From Cytophagales bacterium Alg240-R148 (GTDB lineage Bacteria > Bacteroidota > Bacteroidia > Cytophagales > Cyclobacteriaceae), in the NCBI GenBank assembly GCA_900537185.1, contig LS999829.1:310275-374274 (forward strand): DNA of 64,000 nt. Reading direction: 5' to 3'. This document shows positions 53,795-61,828 of this stretch, in pieces. Within the stretch, counting starts at the first letter, position 1; every line of letters begins with the position of its first letter. Below the pieces are notes generated by a model, which saw only the letters and a program-made list of their open reading frames with translations, did not search any database and was not told where the DNA came from. The position numbers were made by a program, and so were the translations under genes.

Positions 53795-54406
53795 ATGGAA
53801 TTATTTGATTTTAAAGCAGATCCGGAAAAAAATTGGCTCCCAATGGATGGAAACGTACATTATTACGGTAAAATCATGGATCATGAACAAGCCAACCAAT
53901 ACTACCAACAATTGATGGATGGCATTGCGTGGCGCAACGACGAAGCAGTTATGTATGGTAAAAAAATTACCACCAAACGAAAAGTAGCTTGGTATGGAGC
54001 AAAGGCTTTTGAATACAGCTATTCCAATACTACCAAACTGGCCTTGCCATGGACAAACACTCTTTTAGAATTAAAAACTTTGGTGGAACAAGAGTCGGAA
54101 GAAAGGTTTAATTCGTGTTTGCTCAACTTGTACCACAATGGTAGCGAAGGCATGGCATGGCACAGCGATGGCGAAAAAGATTTGAAAAAACATGGGGCAA
54201 TTGCCTCTGTTAGTTTAGGAGCAGAAAGAAAATTTGCTTTTAAACACAAAACAACCAAAGAAAAGGTGGAATTGTATTTAGAGCATGGTAGTTTGTTAAT
54301 AATGAAAGGGACCACCCAAGACCATTGGATGCATCGGCTGCCTCCAACAAAAAAAATTGACCAACCCCGGGTCAATTTAACATTCAGAACCATAGAGGAA
54401 AAATAA
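53795..54406 (+). CDS. alkB: AlkB-type DNA dioxygenase
   Basis: 203 residues. 'MAWHSDGEKDLKKHGAIASVSLGAERKFAF' contains HxD; the distal His is in 'TTQDHWMHRLPPT', and 'PRVNLTFRTI' carries the two Arg that bind 2-oxoglutarate. The pattern is the AlkB/ALKBH2-3 group that reverses N1-methyladenine and N3-methylcytosine. Cytoplasmic. Third gene of the alkylation-repair operon. Confidence 0.93.
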   Translation: MELFDFKADPEKNWLPMDGNVHYYGKIMDHEQANQYYQQLMDGIAWRNDEAVMYGKKITTKRKVAWYGAKAFEYSYSNTTKLALPWTNTLLELKTLVEQESEERFNSCLLNLYHNGSEGMAWHSDGEKDLKKHGAIASVSLGAERKFAFKHKTTKEKVELYLEHGSLLIMKGTTQDHWMHRLPPTKKIDQPRVNLTFRTIEEK

Positions 54407-54511
54407 GTAAAACAATGGTAGCTGGTTTTAATTTCTCTATGAGAAAGGGGGTAAAATTTGTACATTGCCTTAAGAAATTTTGCAAAAATAAAAGCGAAAA
54501 TAAGAAAGGGT

Positions 54512-55765
54512 ATGAAAGGGTATTGCTGCATATTTTTAGTATTGATAAGTTCTTTAGCGGGGGCACAAGTCCAACAATTGCACCCAACGTTGGTAGAGAG
54601 CTTGTCTTTTAGCCTGGAAGGAGAAAAAGCCTTTGAAAAAAATTTGGCAGCTTTCGGAGCTGTAATGGAAAAACTTAACGCCGGAACTAAGGAAGAAGAC
54701 CTTAGCACAGAAGAAATAAAATTACTAAATGAAACTGACGAGGCATCTGGTGGGTATTGGGCAGCGGACAGAGCTGGTTGCAGCTGGTACTGTGGCGGCG
54801 GGCCCAACAAGGTAACGGCATCTTCTTATTTGAATGCGCAAGGAAACAACCAATATGGACCACAAAACGCCCATGATTTGGATTATAAAACTGCTTGGGT
54901 AGAAGGCCGCGCTGGATATGGTATTGGAGAGTATTTGCTGTATACTTTTGCAGCAGAAGCACCGAGAATAACCACGATAATTGTGGCCAATGGCTATGTA
55001 AAAAGTGAAGCCGCTTGGAAAAACAATTCTAGGGTTAAACAACTCAAAATGTATGTTAACAACCAAGAAGTGGCCATTTTAAATTTAAAAGACCAGCGAG
55101 CCAAACAATCTTTTGAAGTGGATGCCATTGGCAACAACAACCGGTCTGATTGGGATGCACTTAAGAATGCAGCGCCGTGGTCCATAAAATTCGAAATTTT
55201 GGATGTATACAAAGGGTTAAAATACGATGACGTAGCATTGTCCGAAGTTTTTTTTGATGGGCTGGACGTACACTGTTTTGCAGCCGGTACAAAAGTGTTG
55301 CTGTCGGATCGCAGCGAAAAAAACATCGAGGCCTTAATGCCAGGAGATTCTGTTATGGGTTACAACATAAAATCTGGTACAATGGAGGCTTATGAGATCG
55401 AAAAATTGGAGCAAGCAGCCCACAGCCACCTGGTACAGTACCAATTCAAGAGTGGCCGTACAATAACCGCTACCCATGACCATCCATTTTATGTGAAGGG
55501 CAAAGGATGGGCAGCGTTGCACCCAAAACAAACACAACAGTACCGAGGGTTGGAGCAAGTCCAATTAATTGAAATAGGGGATGAGTTGGTTAGTAGCAAC
55601 GGGGCAGCACAATTAACAGGCATGGTGTTCATGAATGAAGGCCAAACAACGTACACCATTTCAAAACTAAAAGGAGGCAATAATTTCATAGCCAATGGTT
55701 TGGTGGTTGGGGTAGAAGAGCAGAAAGAGGTTGTACATAAAAAGTATATAAAAAGTACCGATTAA
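54512..55765 (+). CDS. Secreted protein: discoidin-like (NADase-type glycan-binding) domain fused to a Hint domain
   Basis: 417 residues from the ATG at 54512 (a TTG 54 nt upstream is in frame). Signal peptide 'CCIFLVLISSLAGAQ'. Residues about 75-245 resemble the NADase-type glycan-binding domain ('AADRAGCSWYCGGGPNKVTASSYL', 'YGPQNAHDLDYKTAWVEG'). At about 253 a Hint (hedgehog/intein) domain begins with nucleophile Cys255 in 'HCFAAGTKVLL'. Block B is 'ATHDHPFYV' (His322), and it ends with 'NNFIANGLVVGV'. No C-terminal Asn or His-Asn pair and no domain follow the Hint. Confidence 0.83.
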   Translation: MKGYCCIFLVLISSLAGAQVQQLHPTLVESLSFSLEGEKAFEKNLAAFGAVMEKLNAGTKEEDLSTEEIKLLNETDEASGGYWAADRAGCSWYCGGGPNKVTASSYLNAQGNNQYGPQNAHDLDYKTAWVEGRAGYGIGEYLLYTFAAEAPRITTIIVANGYVKSEAAWKNNSRVKQLKMYVNNQEVAILNLKDQRAKQSFEVDAIGNNNRSDWDALKNAAPWSIKFEILDVYKGLKYDDVALSEVFFDGLDVHCFAAGTKVLLSDRSEKNIEALMPGDSVMGYNIKSGTMEAYEIEKLEQAAHSHLVQYQFKSGRTITATHDHPFYVKGKGWAALHPKQTQQYRGLEQVQLIEIGDELVSSNGAAQLTGMVFMNEGQTTYTISKLKGGNNFIANGLVVGVEEQKEVVHKKYIKSTD

Positions 55766-55803
55766 ATAGAGGCGTTAAAGGAACAGAAGTAAATTTTTAA
55801 CCT

Positions 55804-56532
55804 ATGAAAACGAAACATTTTTTTCTGGTGGGTATGGCCACTTTGATTTTTAACAGTTGTACAGTTTCTGAAAAAGAAAAAACCAAAGCGTACCATCCAT
55901 CCAGCGTGCAAGTAGCAGGAGCAATGAAAAATGTGATGCGCAAAGGTCAATTGCAAGACCGCATTGCCTTAGACACTATTAAAGATAAAAAAGGAGTGTA
56001 CGGCCTTGGCCCAAACAGTCATTTAAGGGGGGAGTTGCTGGTGATGGATGGTCAAGTGTATGTTTCTAAAGTGGGCATCGATTCTAGTATGGTTGTTGAA
56101 ACAATTACAAATGGCGCTGCGCCGTTTTTTGTCTATGCAAAGGTTTCGGACTGGAAAGCAGTACCAATGCCAGAGGAAATTAAGAACATCGAACAGCTGC
56201 AGAATTTTCTTGAACAGATTACAAAAGATATTAAAACCCCCTTTGCCTTTAGGCTGGCTGGGCAAGTGGCACATGCCAGCATACACATTCAAAACCTACC
56301 GAAGGGAACCCGCGTGACTTCTCCACAAGAAGCCCACCAAGGGCAAAAGAGTTATAAGTTGGTTGAAGAGCCAGTGGAGGTCCTTGGATTTTATTCCACA
56401 CAGCACCAAGGGGTATTTACCCACCACGATTCCTATATACACATGCATTTGATAAACGAGGACAAGAGCAAAATGGGGCATTTGGATGGGTTGGAAATGG
56501 AGGAAATGGTATTGTATCTTCCTAAAGACTAA
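55804..56532 (+). CDS. Acetolactate-decarboxylase-like lipoprotein
   Basis: 242 residues. A lipoprotein signal ('MATLIFNSC', Cys at about 19) precedes a domain matching alpha-acetolactate decarboxylase landmarks. 'GVYGLGPNSHLRGELLVMDGQVYV' corresponds to the G.fnHLdGEm.vLdG strand, 'PFAFRLAGQVAHASIHI' to the FRidG.f strand. 'SYIHMHLINEDKSKMGHLDG' supplies the three zinc-ligand His. The known enzyme converts acetolactate to acetoin in the cytoplasm or extracellularly. Lies 38 nt after the Hint gene, possibly one unit. Confidence 0.75.
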   Translation: MKTKHFFLVGMATLIFNSCTVSEKEKTKAYHPSSVQVAGAMKNVMRKGQLQDRIALDTIKDKKGVYGLGPNSHLRGELLVMDGQVYVSKVGIDSSMVVETITNGAAPFFVYAKVSDWKAVPMPEEIKNIEQLQNFLEQITKDIKTPFAFRLAGQVAHASIHIQNLPKGTRVTSPQEAHQGQKSYKLVEEPVEVLGFYSTQHQGVFTHHDSYIHMHLINEDKSKMGHLDGLEMEEMVLYLPKD

Positions 56533-56709
56533 ATAAATTCAACTACCGACTTTGGTATTTTAGTCCACCATTTAGGCTGACTTTGAAATTAAATCTCTGA
56601 ACATTTCAATTTGTCTTCTGCAATTGTTAGTTTTAGTATAAGGGCTTTAGCTTCAGAATACTAAGAACTATTTTAACTATCACAAGGCCTAGCTATGATA
56701 ATTTTAAAT

Positions 56710-58152
56710 ATGAGCAACAAGAATTTATTTTTTGCACTTTTTATGGTGTTGGTGCCATTGGCAACCATCCATGCCCAATCCAAAAAACAACCCAATGTGG
56801 TAATTGTATTCATGGATAATTTTGGTTGGGGAGAACCGGGATTCAATGGTGGAGGCATTATTAGAGGGGCCGCCACACCACAAATGGACAAATTGGCCAG
56901 CGAAGGCTTAAAATTAACCAATTTTAATGTGGAAGTTCAGTGTACGCCTTCGCGCAGTGCACTCATGACAGGCAGGTATGCAATAAGAAGTGGCAATGGA
57001 ACAGTACCTATGGGAGAAGGCGTGTATGGTTTGATGCAATGGGAAGTGACCATGGCAGAAATGTTGGCCGATCAAGGGTATGCTACCGGTATGTTTGGAA
57101 AATGGCATTTGGGCAGAACCAAAGGCAGGTATCCAACCGACCAAGGTTTTGATGAATGGTATGGGGTGCCCAACTCAACGGATGAATCGGTTTATGCTTC
57201 CATGCCTGGCTTTAAAGAAAGCAAACTCCCTGAGACCTATGTGATGGAATCTACTAAGGGAAATGTGCCTACTAAGATTAGGCCCTACCGATTGGACTAC
57301 AGGCCATTGATAGACAGGGACCTAACAGACAAAGCAAAAGACTTTATGAGCAGAAGTGTACAATCCAAGAAGCCATTCTTTTTGTATTTGCCCTATACTG
57401 CCACCCACTTTCCTACCATGCCCCATCCTGATTTTGATGGCAAGTCTGGCAATGGCCCTTGGGCGGATTTGCTGATGCAAATTGACAGTTATCTTGGTGA
57501 ATTGCAGCAAAAAATCGATGAACTGGGTGTTGCGGATAATACCATCTTCATTTTTACAGCCGACAACGGTCCAGAAGCAGGCAGTTATGGTGGCACCAAC
57601 CTAACCGTTGAAACAACGGTGCAAGGTTCGGCAGGGCCATGGAGGGGCACGCTTTTTACTGGTTTTGAAGGAGCATTGAGGGTACCTTTTGTTGTGAAGT
57701 GGCCCAATAAAATTAAGGCAGGTTCGGTGAGTGACGAAATTGTGCACGCCATGGATTTATTCCCAACCATTGCCAAGTTGGCCGGAGGCAAAGTGCCAGA
57801 AGACCGAATAATTGACGGCATTGAAATGAGTGACTTTTTTCTTGGCAAGCAGCAGCAGTCTGGCCGCGATGGATTTGTAGTGTACATGGGCAACGATATT
57901 TTTGGTGTTAAATGGAGAAACTGGAAATTACATTTTGCGGAACAAGAAGGGTGGAACACGGTTAAAAATAATTATACGATGCCCAAAGTATATAATTTGT
58001 ACAACGACCCTCAAGAGCGCAACAATGTTTTGTTTCCGCACACTTGGGTTCCTAAAGCAGCATTAAAGCAGCTCACCAAACACGTGGTTTCTTTGAAACA
58101 AAATCCCCCTATAAAAGCAGGGCAGCTAGACCCTTACAAGCCTAAAGAATAG
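56710..58152 (+). CDS. Secreted arylsulfatase-like sulfatase
   Basis: 480 residues from the ATG at 56710 (an ATG at 56695 adds 5). Signal peptide ends 'IHAQSK'. The sulfatase motif 'CTPSRSALMTGRY' provides the Cys to be converted to formylglycine, with 'NVVIVFMDNFGWGEPG' (metal Asp) and 'FGKWHLGR' and 'FTADNGPEAG' as further active-site parts. Periplasmic or secreted; the substrate is a sulfated ester, specificity open. Formylglycine-generating enzyme is not in the window. Confidence 0.93.
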   Translation: MSNKNLFFALFMVLVPLATIHAQSKKQPNVVIVFMDNFGWGEPGFNGGGIIRGAATPQMDKLASEGLKLTNFNVEVQCTPSRSALMTGRYAIRSGNGTVPMGEGVYGLMQWEVTMAEMLADQGYATGMFGKWHLGRTKGRYPTDQGFDEWYGVPNSTDESVYASMPGFKESKLPETYVMESTKGNVPTKIRPYRLDYRPLIDRDLTDKAKDFMSRSVQSKKPFFLYLPYTATHFPTMPHPDFDGKSGNGPWADLLMQIDSYLGELQQKIDELGVADNTIFIFTADNGPEAGSYGGTNLTVETTVQGSAGPWRGTLFTGFEGALRVPFVVKWPNKIKAGSVSDEIVHAMDLFPTIAKLAGGKVPEDRIIDGIEMSDFFLGKQQQSGRDGFVVYMGNDIFGVKWRNWKLHFAEQEGWNTVKNNYTMPKVYNLYNDPQERNNVLFPHTWVPKAALKQLTKHVVSLKQNPPIKAGQLDPYKPKE

Positions 58153-58175
58153 TTTAAAACATTAAAAATGGTCCT

Positions 58176-58721
58176 ATGAAAGTTAAATATGGTATTCTAG
58201 TCTTTACTCTGATAATGATTTTTGGCGAACTTAACGCACAATTGATTTCTTCAGATGGTAAAATTATGGGGCAAGATTTCAAAGAATTAACCTATGAACA
58301 AGCCGTAAAAATGATTTCTAAGTATTCGTACAAAAAATCAATAGAGCATACCAAGTACATCAAATGGGACGATAGAGAAGCGGTAATGATTAAAAGCAAT
58401 GCCTATGACATCCGATACGAGGGCAAAAAATACCACATAGAAATTAGAGGGCGTTCGGAACAGTTTTTATTTGAAATGTCAACCAATCGCAGCAACAAAT
58501 TGGATGTGTACCAAGAAGTTGTATTGGGCCATAGCAAAATGGAGTCGCTTCCCTTCGACTACCAAGAAGACAATGTGTTGGAGATGGTAGATTCTAAAGG
58601 GAAACATTTGATTTTGCTACCCTATCAAGATATTTATGTTGGTATTGCAGGTACTTGGTTGGAGTTGAATTATGATTTGTTGGATAAGAAAAGGGTTAGT
58701 AAGTTGGTTTGGAGGAAGTAG
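58176..58721 (+). CDS. Secreted protein of unknown function
   Basis: 181 residues with a signal peptide ('ILVFTLIMIFGELNAQ'). Mature part is mixed alpha/beta with 'EQAVKMISKYSYKKS', 'YDIRYEGKKYHIEIRGRSEQFLFEM' and 'GIAGTWLELNYDLLDKK'. No family recognised. It follows the sulfatase gene by 23 nt, suggesting cotranscription, and is the last core gene before the right-hand repeat block. The T-rich start of that block follows directly and could act as terminator. Confidence 0.72.
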   Translation: MKVKYGILVFTLIMIFGELNAQLISSDGKIMGQDFKELTYEQAVKMISKYSYKKSIEHTKYIKWDDREAVMIKSNAYDIRYEGKKYHIEIRGRSEQFLFEMSTNRSNKLDVYQEVVLGHSKMESLPFDYQEDNVLEMVDSKGKHLILLPYQDIYVGIAGTWLELNYDLLDKKRVSKLVWRK

Positions 58722-58824
58722 ATAGAGGGGTTTTTTCTTTTTTTATTTGGGTTAAATGTTTTTAGTTTCGCTTTTTTTTGGTTCGATTTATTAGTGGTGG
58801 GTTTTCTTTTATTTGGGGTTGTTT

Positions 58825-59044
58825 TTTTTCTGGGGTGGCCCAGGGACCAGTTTTTGCTTTTTTCTTGATAAAAAACCAAAGCAAAAAATCAAGACTGCTT
58901 TTAAATGGCTAAAAATAAGCCTCGTTGCACAGTGGAAATTCAGAAACTCGCCCTCTTGCGCAGGGCCAACGCTGCTCAAACAGCTGAATTTCGGGATCGT
59001 TATGACTTAGGCTTATTTTCTTGACGCCATTTAAAAGAGGTCGG
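58825..59044 (+). repeat. Repeat A, right copy
   Basis: Opposite in orientation to the left copies at 6851-7080 and 7131-7365. It starts with CTGGGGTGGCCCAGGGACCAG and ends CGCCATTTAAAAGAGGTCGG. The preceding T-rich stretch (58740-58825) mirrors the A-rich stretch of the left block. Frames across it are not genes. Confidence 0.8.
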
Positions 59045-59098
59045 AAATTGGGGTTACATACTTAACCATGGAGTTTCTATTTCAAATATTGGATTAGA

Positions 59099-59178
59099 TG
59101 GCGGGCTGGTTTTCAATTTCTAGAGGCCTGAGCGGAGGATGCCATGGGGCAAGCCGTGGGCTAATTAAATTGGAAATG
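59099..59178 (+). repeat. Repeat B, right copy (shortened)
   Basis: Same unit as 6329-6443 on the other strand, but about 38 nt shorter: the internal segment between TCTAGAGGC and GAGCGGAGGATGCC is missing. The 59045-59098 spacer is homologous to 6444-6494 (TTTCTATTTCAA-ATTGGATTAGAT). Confidence 0.8.
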
Positions 59179-59264
59179 GCCCTATCCAACACTGGTTTCG
59201 TTTTTGGGATCCACGACAATTGGCGGTGCCAATTGGGCGAGCATGTGGGATGCAAAAGGCAAGG

Positions 59265-59407
59265 AAAATGGTACCGACTTAAGGTACATTCAAGCCCTTT
59301 TAGGACATGAAAGTAGTAAAACAACAGAAATTTACACACACATAGCAATCCATGAAATTAAAACTATAAAAAGTCCGATTCAGTTGTTAGATTTAAAAAA
59401 GAAATAA
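59265..59407 (+). pseudogene. Tyrosine-recombinase (IntI-like) C-terminal stub, right copy
   Basis: About 47 codons. 'GTDLRYIQALLGHESSKTTEIYTHI' carries the HxxG-like LGHESS helix and the catalytic Tyr in IYTH; 'IKSPIQLLDLKKK' ends it. Integron integrases end similarly (LGHSDVSTTMIYTHV...SPLDAL). The catalytic domain upstream is lost: the sequence before it is the shared repeat element (59214-59256, CAATTGG-CGGTG-CCAATTG). A fragment kept as part of the locus, not an active enzyme. Confidence 0.75.
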
Positions 59408-59440
59408 ACGCCACTAGTGGCGTTTAGCCAAATGTTGTGT
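59406..59440 (+). other. attI-like region with a 20-bp palindrome
   Basis: AAACGCCACTAGTGGCGTTT (59406-59425) is a perfect palindrome that overlaps the integrase-stub stop codon. It is followed by TAGCC and GTTGTGT (59434-59440). The left stub has a similar but imperfect hairpin, then GAGCC and GTTAGAT. The first cassette gene starts 46 nt further on. Confidence 0.5.
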
Positions 59441-59486
59441 GCAAATGCAAGACACAGCATCGTCATAATTTCATAAGCTTGAATAA

Positions 59487-60245
59487 ATGAATTTTCAAAA
59501 AGATATAGCGATATTAAAAATGGGATTATTCGTAACAGCAGTACATATTTATCAAAAGGATAATGAAGAGGTATCCAAAGCTCTATCGAAAATTCTGAGA
59601 AAGAAGTATCGACTAAAAGGATTTGAATCTATTACAATTTCAGATAATAATTTCGAGGATATTCTAAATGAGCAAGTATATGGCGAAAATGGATTATTTT
59701 ATTTTATAATTGAAAGTAGTTCTAATTGGACTACAATTTTAGAATTGAATGTTAATATTGAACCGCCTGTTTACCTAAGTGATTTAGCAACTGGATTAAG
59801 TAAATTATTGAAATCATATACTTTGCTTTTGAGTTTACATGATGGAGATGTATTATTATATAATCTTGATTACAAGGGTAATCCAATTGATGGATATAAT
59901 AGTAATTACCAGTACTTTTTTGATGATAAGGTTGATGAAAATGAGTTATTGGAGCAAAGACATGAACCTTCTGGATTTAAAGTACTTTTGCCTTTAGGCA
60001 AAGATTTATCGGATTTTCAGCAAATTTTGGATAAAGGATTTTGGCAAGCATTTGATGACAATAATCTAGATGATAACGGTGTGCCTATTCAAGAAAGATA
60101 TTTTATGGATGAGGATAATCGATTAAGTGAAGTAGGTAAATTTCTAGAGATATTTTCAACTGATTCTTATCCTTTTGTTGATTGGCAAACTGATTTGAAA
60201 ACTATAAATTCACCTAATTTAAAATTTATTAAGGTGACTAAGTAA
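59487..60245 (+). CDS. Orphan cassette gene 1, unknown function
   Basis: 252 residues, cytoplasmic by sequence. Mixed alpha/beta with an acidic central region ('YFFDDKVDENELLEQRHEP'), 'GLFYFIIESSSNWTTILEL' and 'FLEIFSTDSYPFVDWQTDL'. No family recognised. AT-rich compared with the repair and transport genes to the left. First gene after the right-hand integrase stub. Cassette identity rests on position and flanking heptamers. Confidence 0.75.
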   Translation: MNFQKDIAILKMGLFVTAVHIYQKDNEEVSKALSKILRKKYRLKGFESITISDNNFEDILNEQVYGENGLFYFIIESSSNWTTILELNVNIEPPVYLSDLATGLSKLLKSYTLLLSLHDGDVLLYNLDYKGNPIDGYNSNYQYFFDDKVDENELLEQRHEPSGFKVLLPLGKDLSDFQQILDKGFWQAFDDNNLDDNGVPIQERYFMDEDNRLSEVGKFLEIFSTDSYPFVDWQTDLKTINSPNLKFIKVTK

Positions 60246-60259
60246 TAGCATCAGCACTA

Positions 60260-60301
60260 AATAAACCGCATTAAAACGACGGTTTATTATTAACGTTGTA
60301 G
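60260..60301 (+). other. attC-like hairpin and GTTGTAG core between cassettes 1 and 2
   Basis: AATAAACCG (60260-60268) pairs with CGGTTTATT (60280-60288), and GTTGTAG follows at 60295-60301, 14 nt before the next gene. The inverse of this heptamer, CTACAAC, recurs at 60994-61000 at the end of the next two genes, as expected if they form one cassette. Confidence 0.5.
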
Positions 60302-60315
60302 CACATAATGCAAAG

Positions 60316-60591
60316 ATGAAGCCGATCGAATTGAATAAATATTGTCCTTGTTGCGGATATGATAGTTTTGACGCAAAAGATCGACTAGAATACTCGATTT
60401 GCCCAATTTGCTTTTGGGAAGATGACCCCATCCAATTTAATGAACCTAAATATGAAGGTGGTGCTAACAGAGCTTCATTAATTCAAGGGCAGAAGAATTT
60501 TAAAGAATTTGGCGCTTGTGAAAAAAAAATGGTTCAGAATGTAAGAAAACCTCATTCTGGAGACAATTTGAATCCAAGTTGGATCAACTAA
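60316..60591 (+). CDS. CPCC family cysteine-rich protein, cassette gene 2a
   Basis: 91 residues. 'YCPCCGYDSFDAKDRLEYSICPICFWEDDP' gives two CxC/CxxC zinc-knuckle pairs of the CPCC family, and 'NLNPSWIN' is a typical close. These small zinc-ribbon proteins are common in Bacteroidota accessory regions and toxin-immunity neighbourhoods, with unknown function. 10 nt before the next gene without an intervening core site, so the two probably share a cassette. Confidence 0.85.
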   Translation: MKPIELNKYCPCCGYDSFDAKDRLEYSICPICFWEDDPIQFNEPKYEGGANRASLIQGQKNFKEFGACEKKMVQNVRKPHSGDNLNPSWIN

Positions 60592-60601
60592 AAGAAAAAG
60601 A

Positions 60602-60988
60602 ATGCAAAGCCGAATCATGTACATCGAACATAAAACTGATCAGAATGATCAAGGTGAAGCATGGATTGGAATGGCAGAATTCTCCAAGTCTGGACAAACT
60701 GTCTACTTCAATGGACATGCATATAAGAAGCTCAAATCAGGTGGAACAACAGGAAACTTCTACGATATTGAAACTGGAGATGAATTTTGGATTTCCGGTG
60801 TGAAGAAGAATGGACAAGATCGACACTGGGCAGGTGGTGGCAGAATCAAAATTGAGAGAGCCATTGTTGGCGAATATCTGAACATTGTGGATTTCGGTGA
60901 ACTGGACGAACAACATTTCGAACTAGTAGAACCTGAACGAACAGACAAACGGAAATTTCTAGAAATAGAAAACGAAAAAATAGAATAA
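60602..60988 (+). CDS. Orphan cassette gene 2b, unknown function
   Basis: 128 residues from the first ATG at 60602. A beta-rich middle with 'GMAEFSKSGQTVYFNGHAYKKLKSGGTTGNFYDIETGDEFWISGVKKNGQDRHWAGGGRIKIE' recalls small 'VKKNGxDRHWxG' proteins of uncharacterised type. The tail is charged. Followed immediately by CTACAAC (60994) and a long attC-like repeat. Confidence 0.75.
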   Translation: MQSRIMYIEHKTDQNDQGEAWIGMAEFSKSGQTVYFNGHAYKKLKSGGTTGNFYDIETGDEFWISGVKKNGQDRHWAGGGRIKIERAIVGEYLNIVDFGELDEQHFELVEPERTDKRKFLEIENEKIE

Positions 60989-60993
60989 ACGTC

Positions 60994-61187
60994 CTACAAC
61001 ATGCTGTGATGAAATCATGCTTGGTTAGTACTAGAAGTAATTTTTCTGCATTCTAGAAGCCCCGCCAATTCGCAGAATTGGCCTATTGAGAAATGAGAAA
61101 AGTAATAGCCCATTTCGCAGAACTGGCTATTAAGTAGACGAAACACTATCTTCACCAAAACGCACGATTTATAAAGAGTCGTTAGCG
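60994..61187 (+). repeat. Long attC-like intercassette repeat, copy 1
   Basis: Starts with CTACAAC (60994-61000), then a 23-nt block at 60999-61021 that recurs exactly at 62327-62349. A perfect inverted repeat CCAATTC-GCA-GAATTGG and the block CACTATCTTCACCAAAACGCAC follow, and it ends with GTTAGCG (61181-61187). Copy 2 (62322-62469) has the same blocks in the same order. A folded structure with inverted core motifs is what attC sites show, but it is longer and less regular than the classical type. Confidence 0.6.
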
Positions 61188-61196
61188 AAAATAGCT

Positions 61197-61667
61197 ATGA
61201 GGAAATCTGGATTAATATCATTGGTAGTTATTCTGTTTATAATATCGGCACTATTCTATTTGCCGTACATTGAATTTCTAGCGCAAGAACATAAGTTCAG
61301 ACACGATAATCAACTGCTTGATTATTTATATCAAGATAATTTTGGCGTCAAATTATGCCTTCTAACACTCTTATTCCCTCTTGTTCTCATGATTGAATCT
61401 ACTTTTTGGAATGAATCAAGGAGTATATGGAAGAGAGTTATTTTGGTGATACAATCAGCTCTAATAATTTGGGGTGGATACATAGTTTGGTTTTTGATGT
61501 CTTTTAACATTTTCACAGGAATGTACGAACTCAAAGCTCCTTATTACCTAATATTGGTATATCTAATTCTTGGAGTTGTCTGGAATATCTTACTGGCAAT
61601 ACCGTATTTCGACAAGAAATTAATTTCAGGAATATTTAATAAACTTTCGCTAACAAAAGATAAATAA
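61197..61667 (+). CDS. Membrane protein, cassette gene 3
   Basis: 156 residues with four hydrophobic helices (about 8-25, 52-68, 78-98, 115-138). Short charged loops, no motif of a known transporter. AT-rich. Preceded by GTTAGCG 9 nt before the start. Function unknown. Confidence 0.72.
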   Translation: MRKSGLISLVVILFIISALFYLPYIEFLAQEHKFRHDNQLLDYLYQDNFGVKLCLLTLLFPLVLMIESTFWNESRSIWKRVILVIQSALIIWGGYIVWFLMSFNIFTGMYELKAPYYLILVYLILGVVWNILLAIPYFDKKLISGIFNKLSLTKDK

Positions 61668-61805
61668 ACATAGGGCTGATCTGCAATCCGAAAGTTTATA
61701 GGATTCTAGTAATTCCACCAAGTATAATTTAACTTTAAAAATCGATCTTGGTTCGTAGGTTGGGAAAGCAGGGTGCTATTTACTTCTTACGTTTTTTAGC
61801 CAGGC

Positions 61806-61820
61806 GGTAGCGATCACAAC
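61806..61820 (+). other. Degenerate core-like site before cassette gene 4
   Basis: GGTAGCG (61806-61812) follows TTTAGCCAGGC, like the TTTAGCCAAAT-GTTGTGT at 59423-59440. TCACAAC (61814-61820) is a core-like heptamer of inverse orientation. The gene starts 16 nt after the first. No long attC-like repeat here, so genes 3 and 4 could share a cassette. Confidence 0.35.
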
Positions 61821-61828
61821 GTATAATA

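Noticed and set aside
54512-55765. Polymorphic toxin with Hint pre-toxin domain
   Set aside because: No C-terminal toxin follows the Hint and no immunity gene is next to it.
59265-59407. An active integrase encoded by the right stub
   Set aside because: Only about 47 C-terminal codons remain; the catalytic Arg and His boxes upstream are missing and repeat-derived sequence replaces them.
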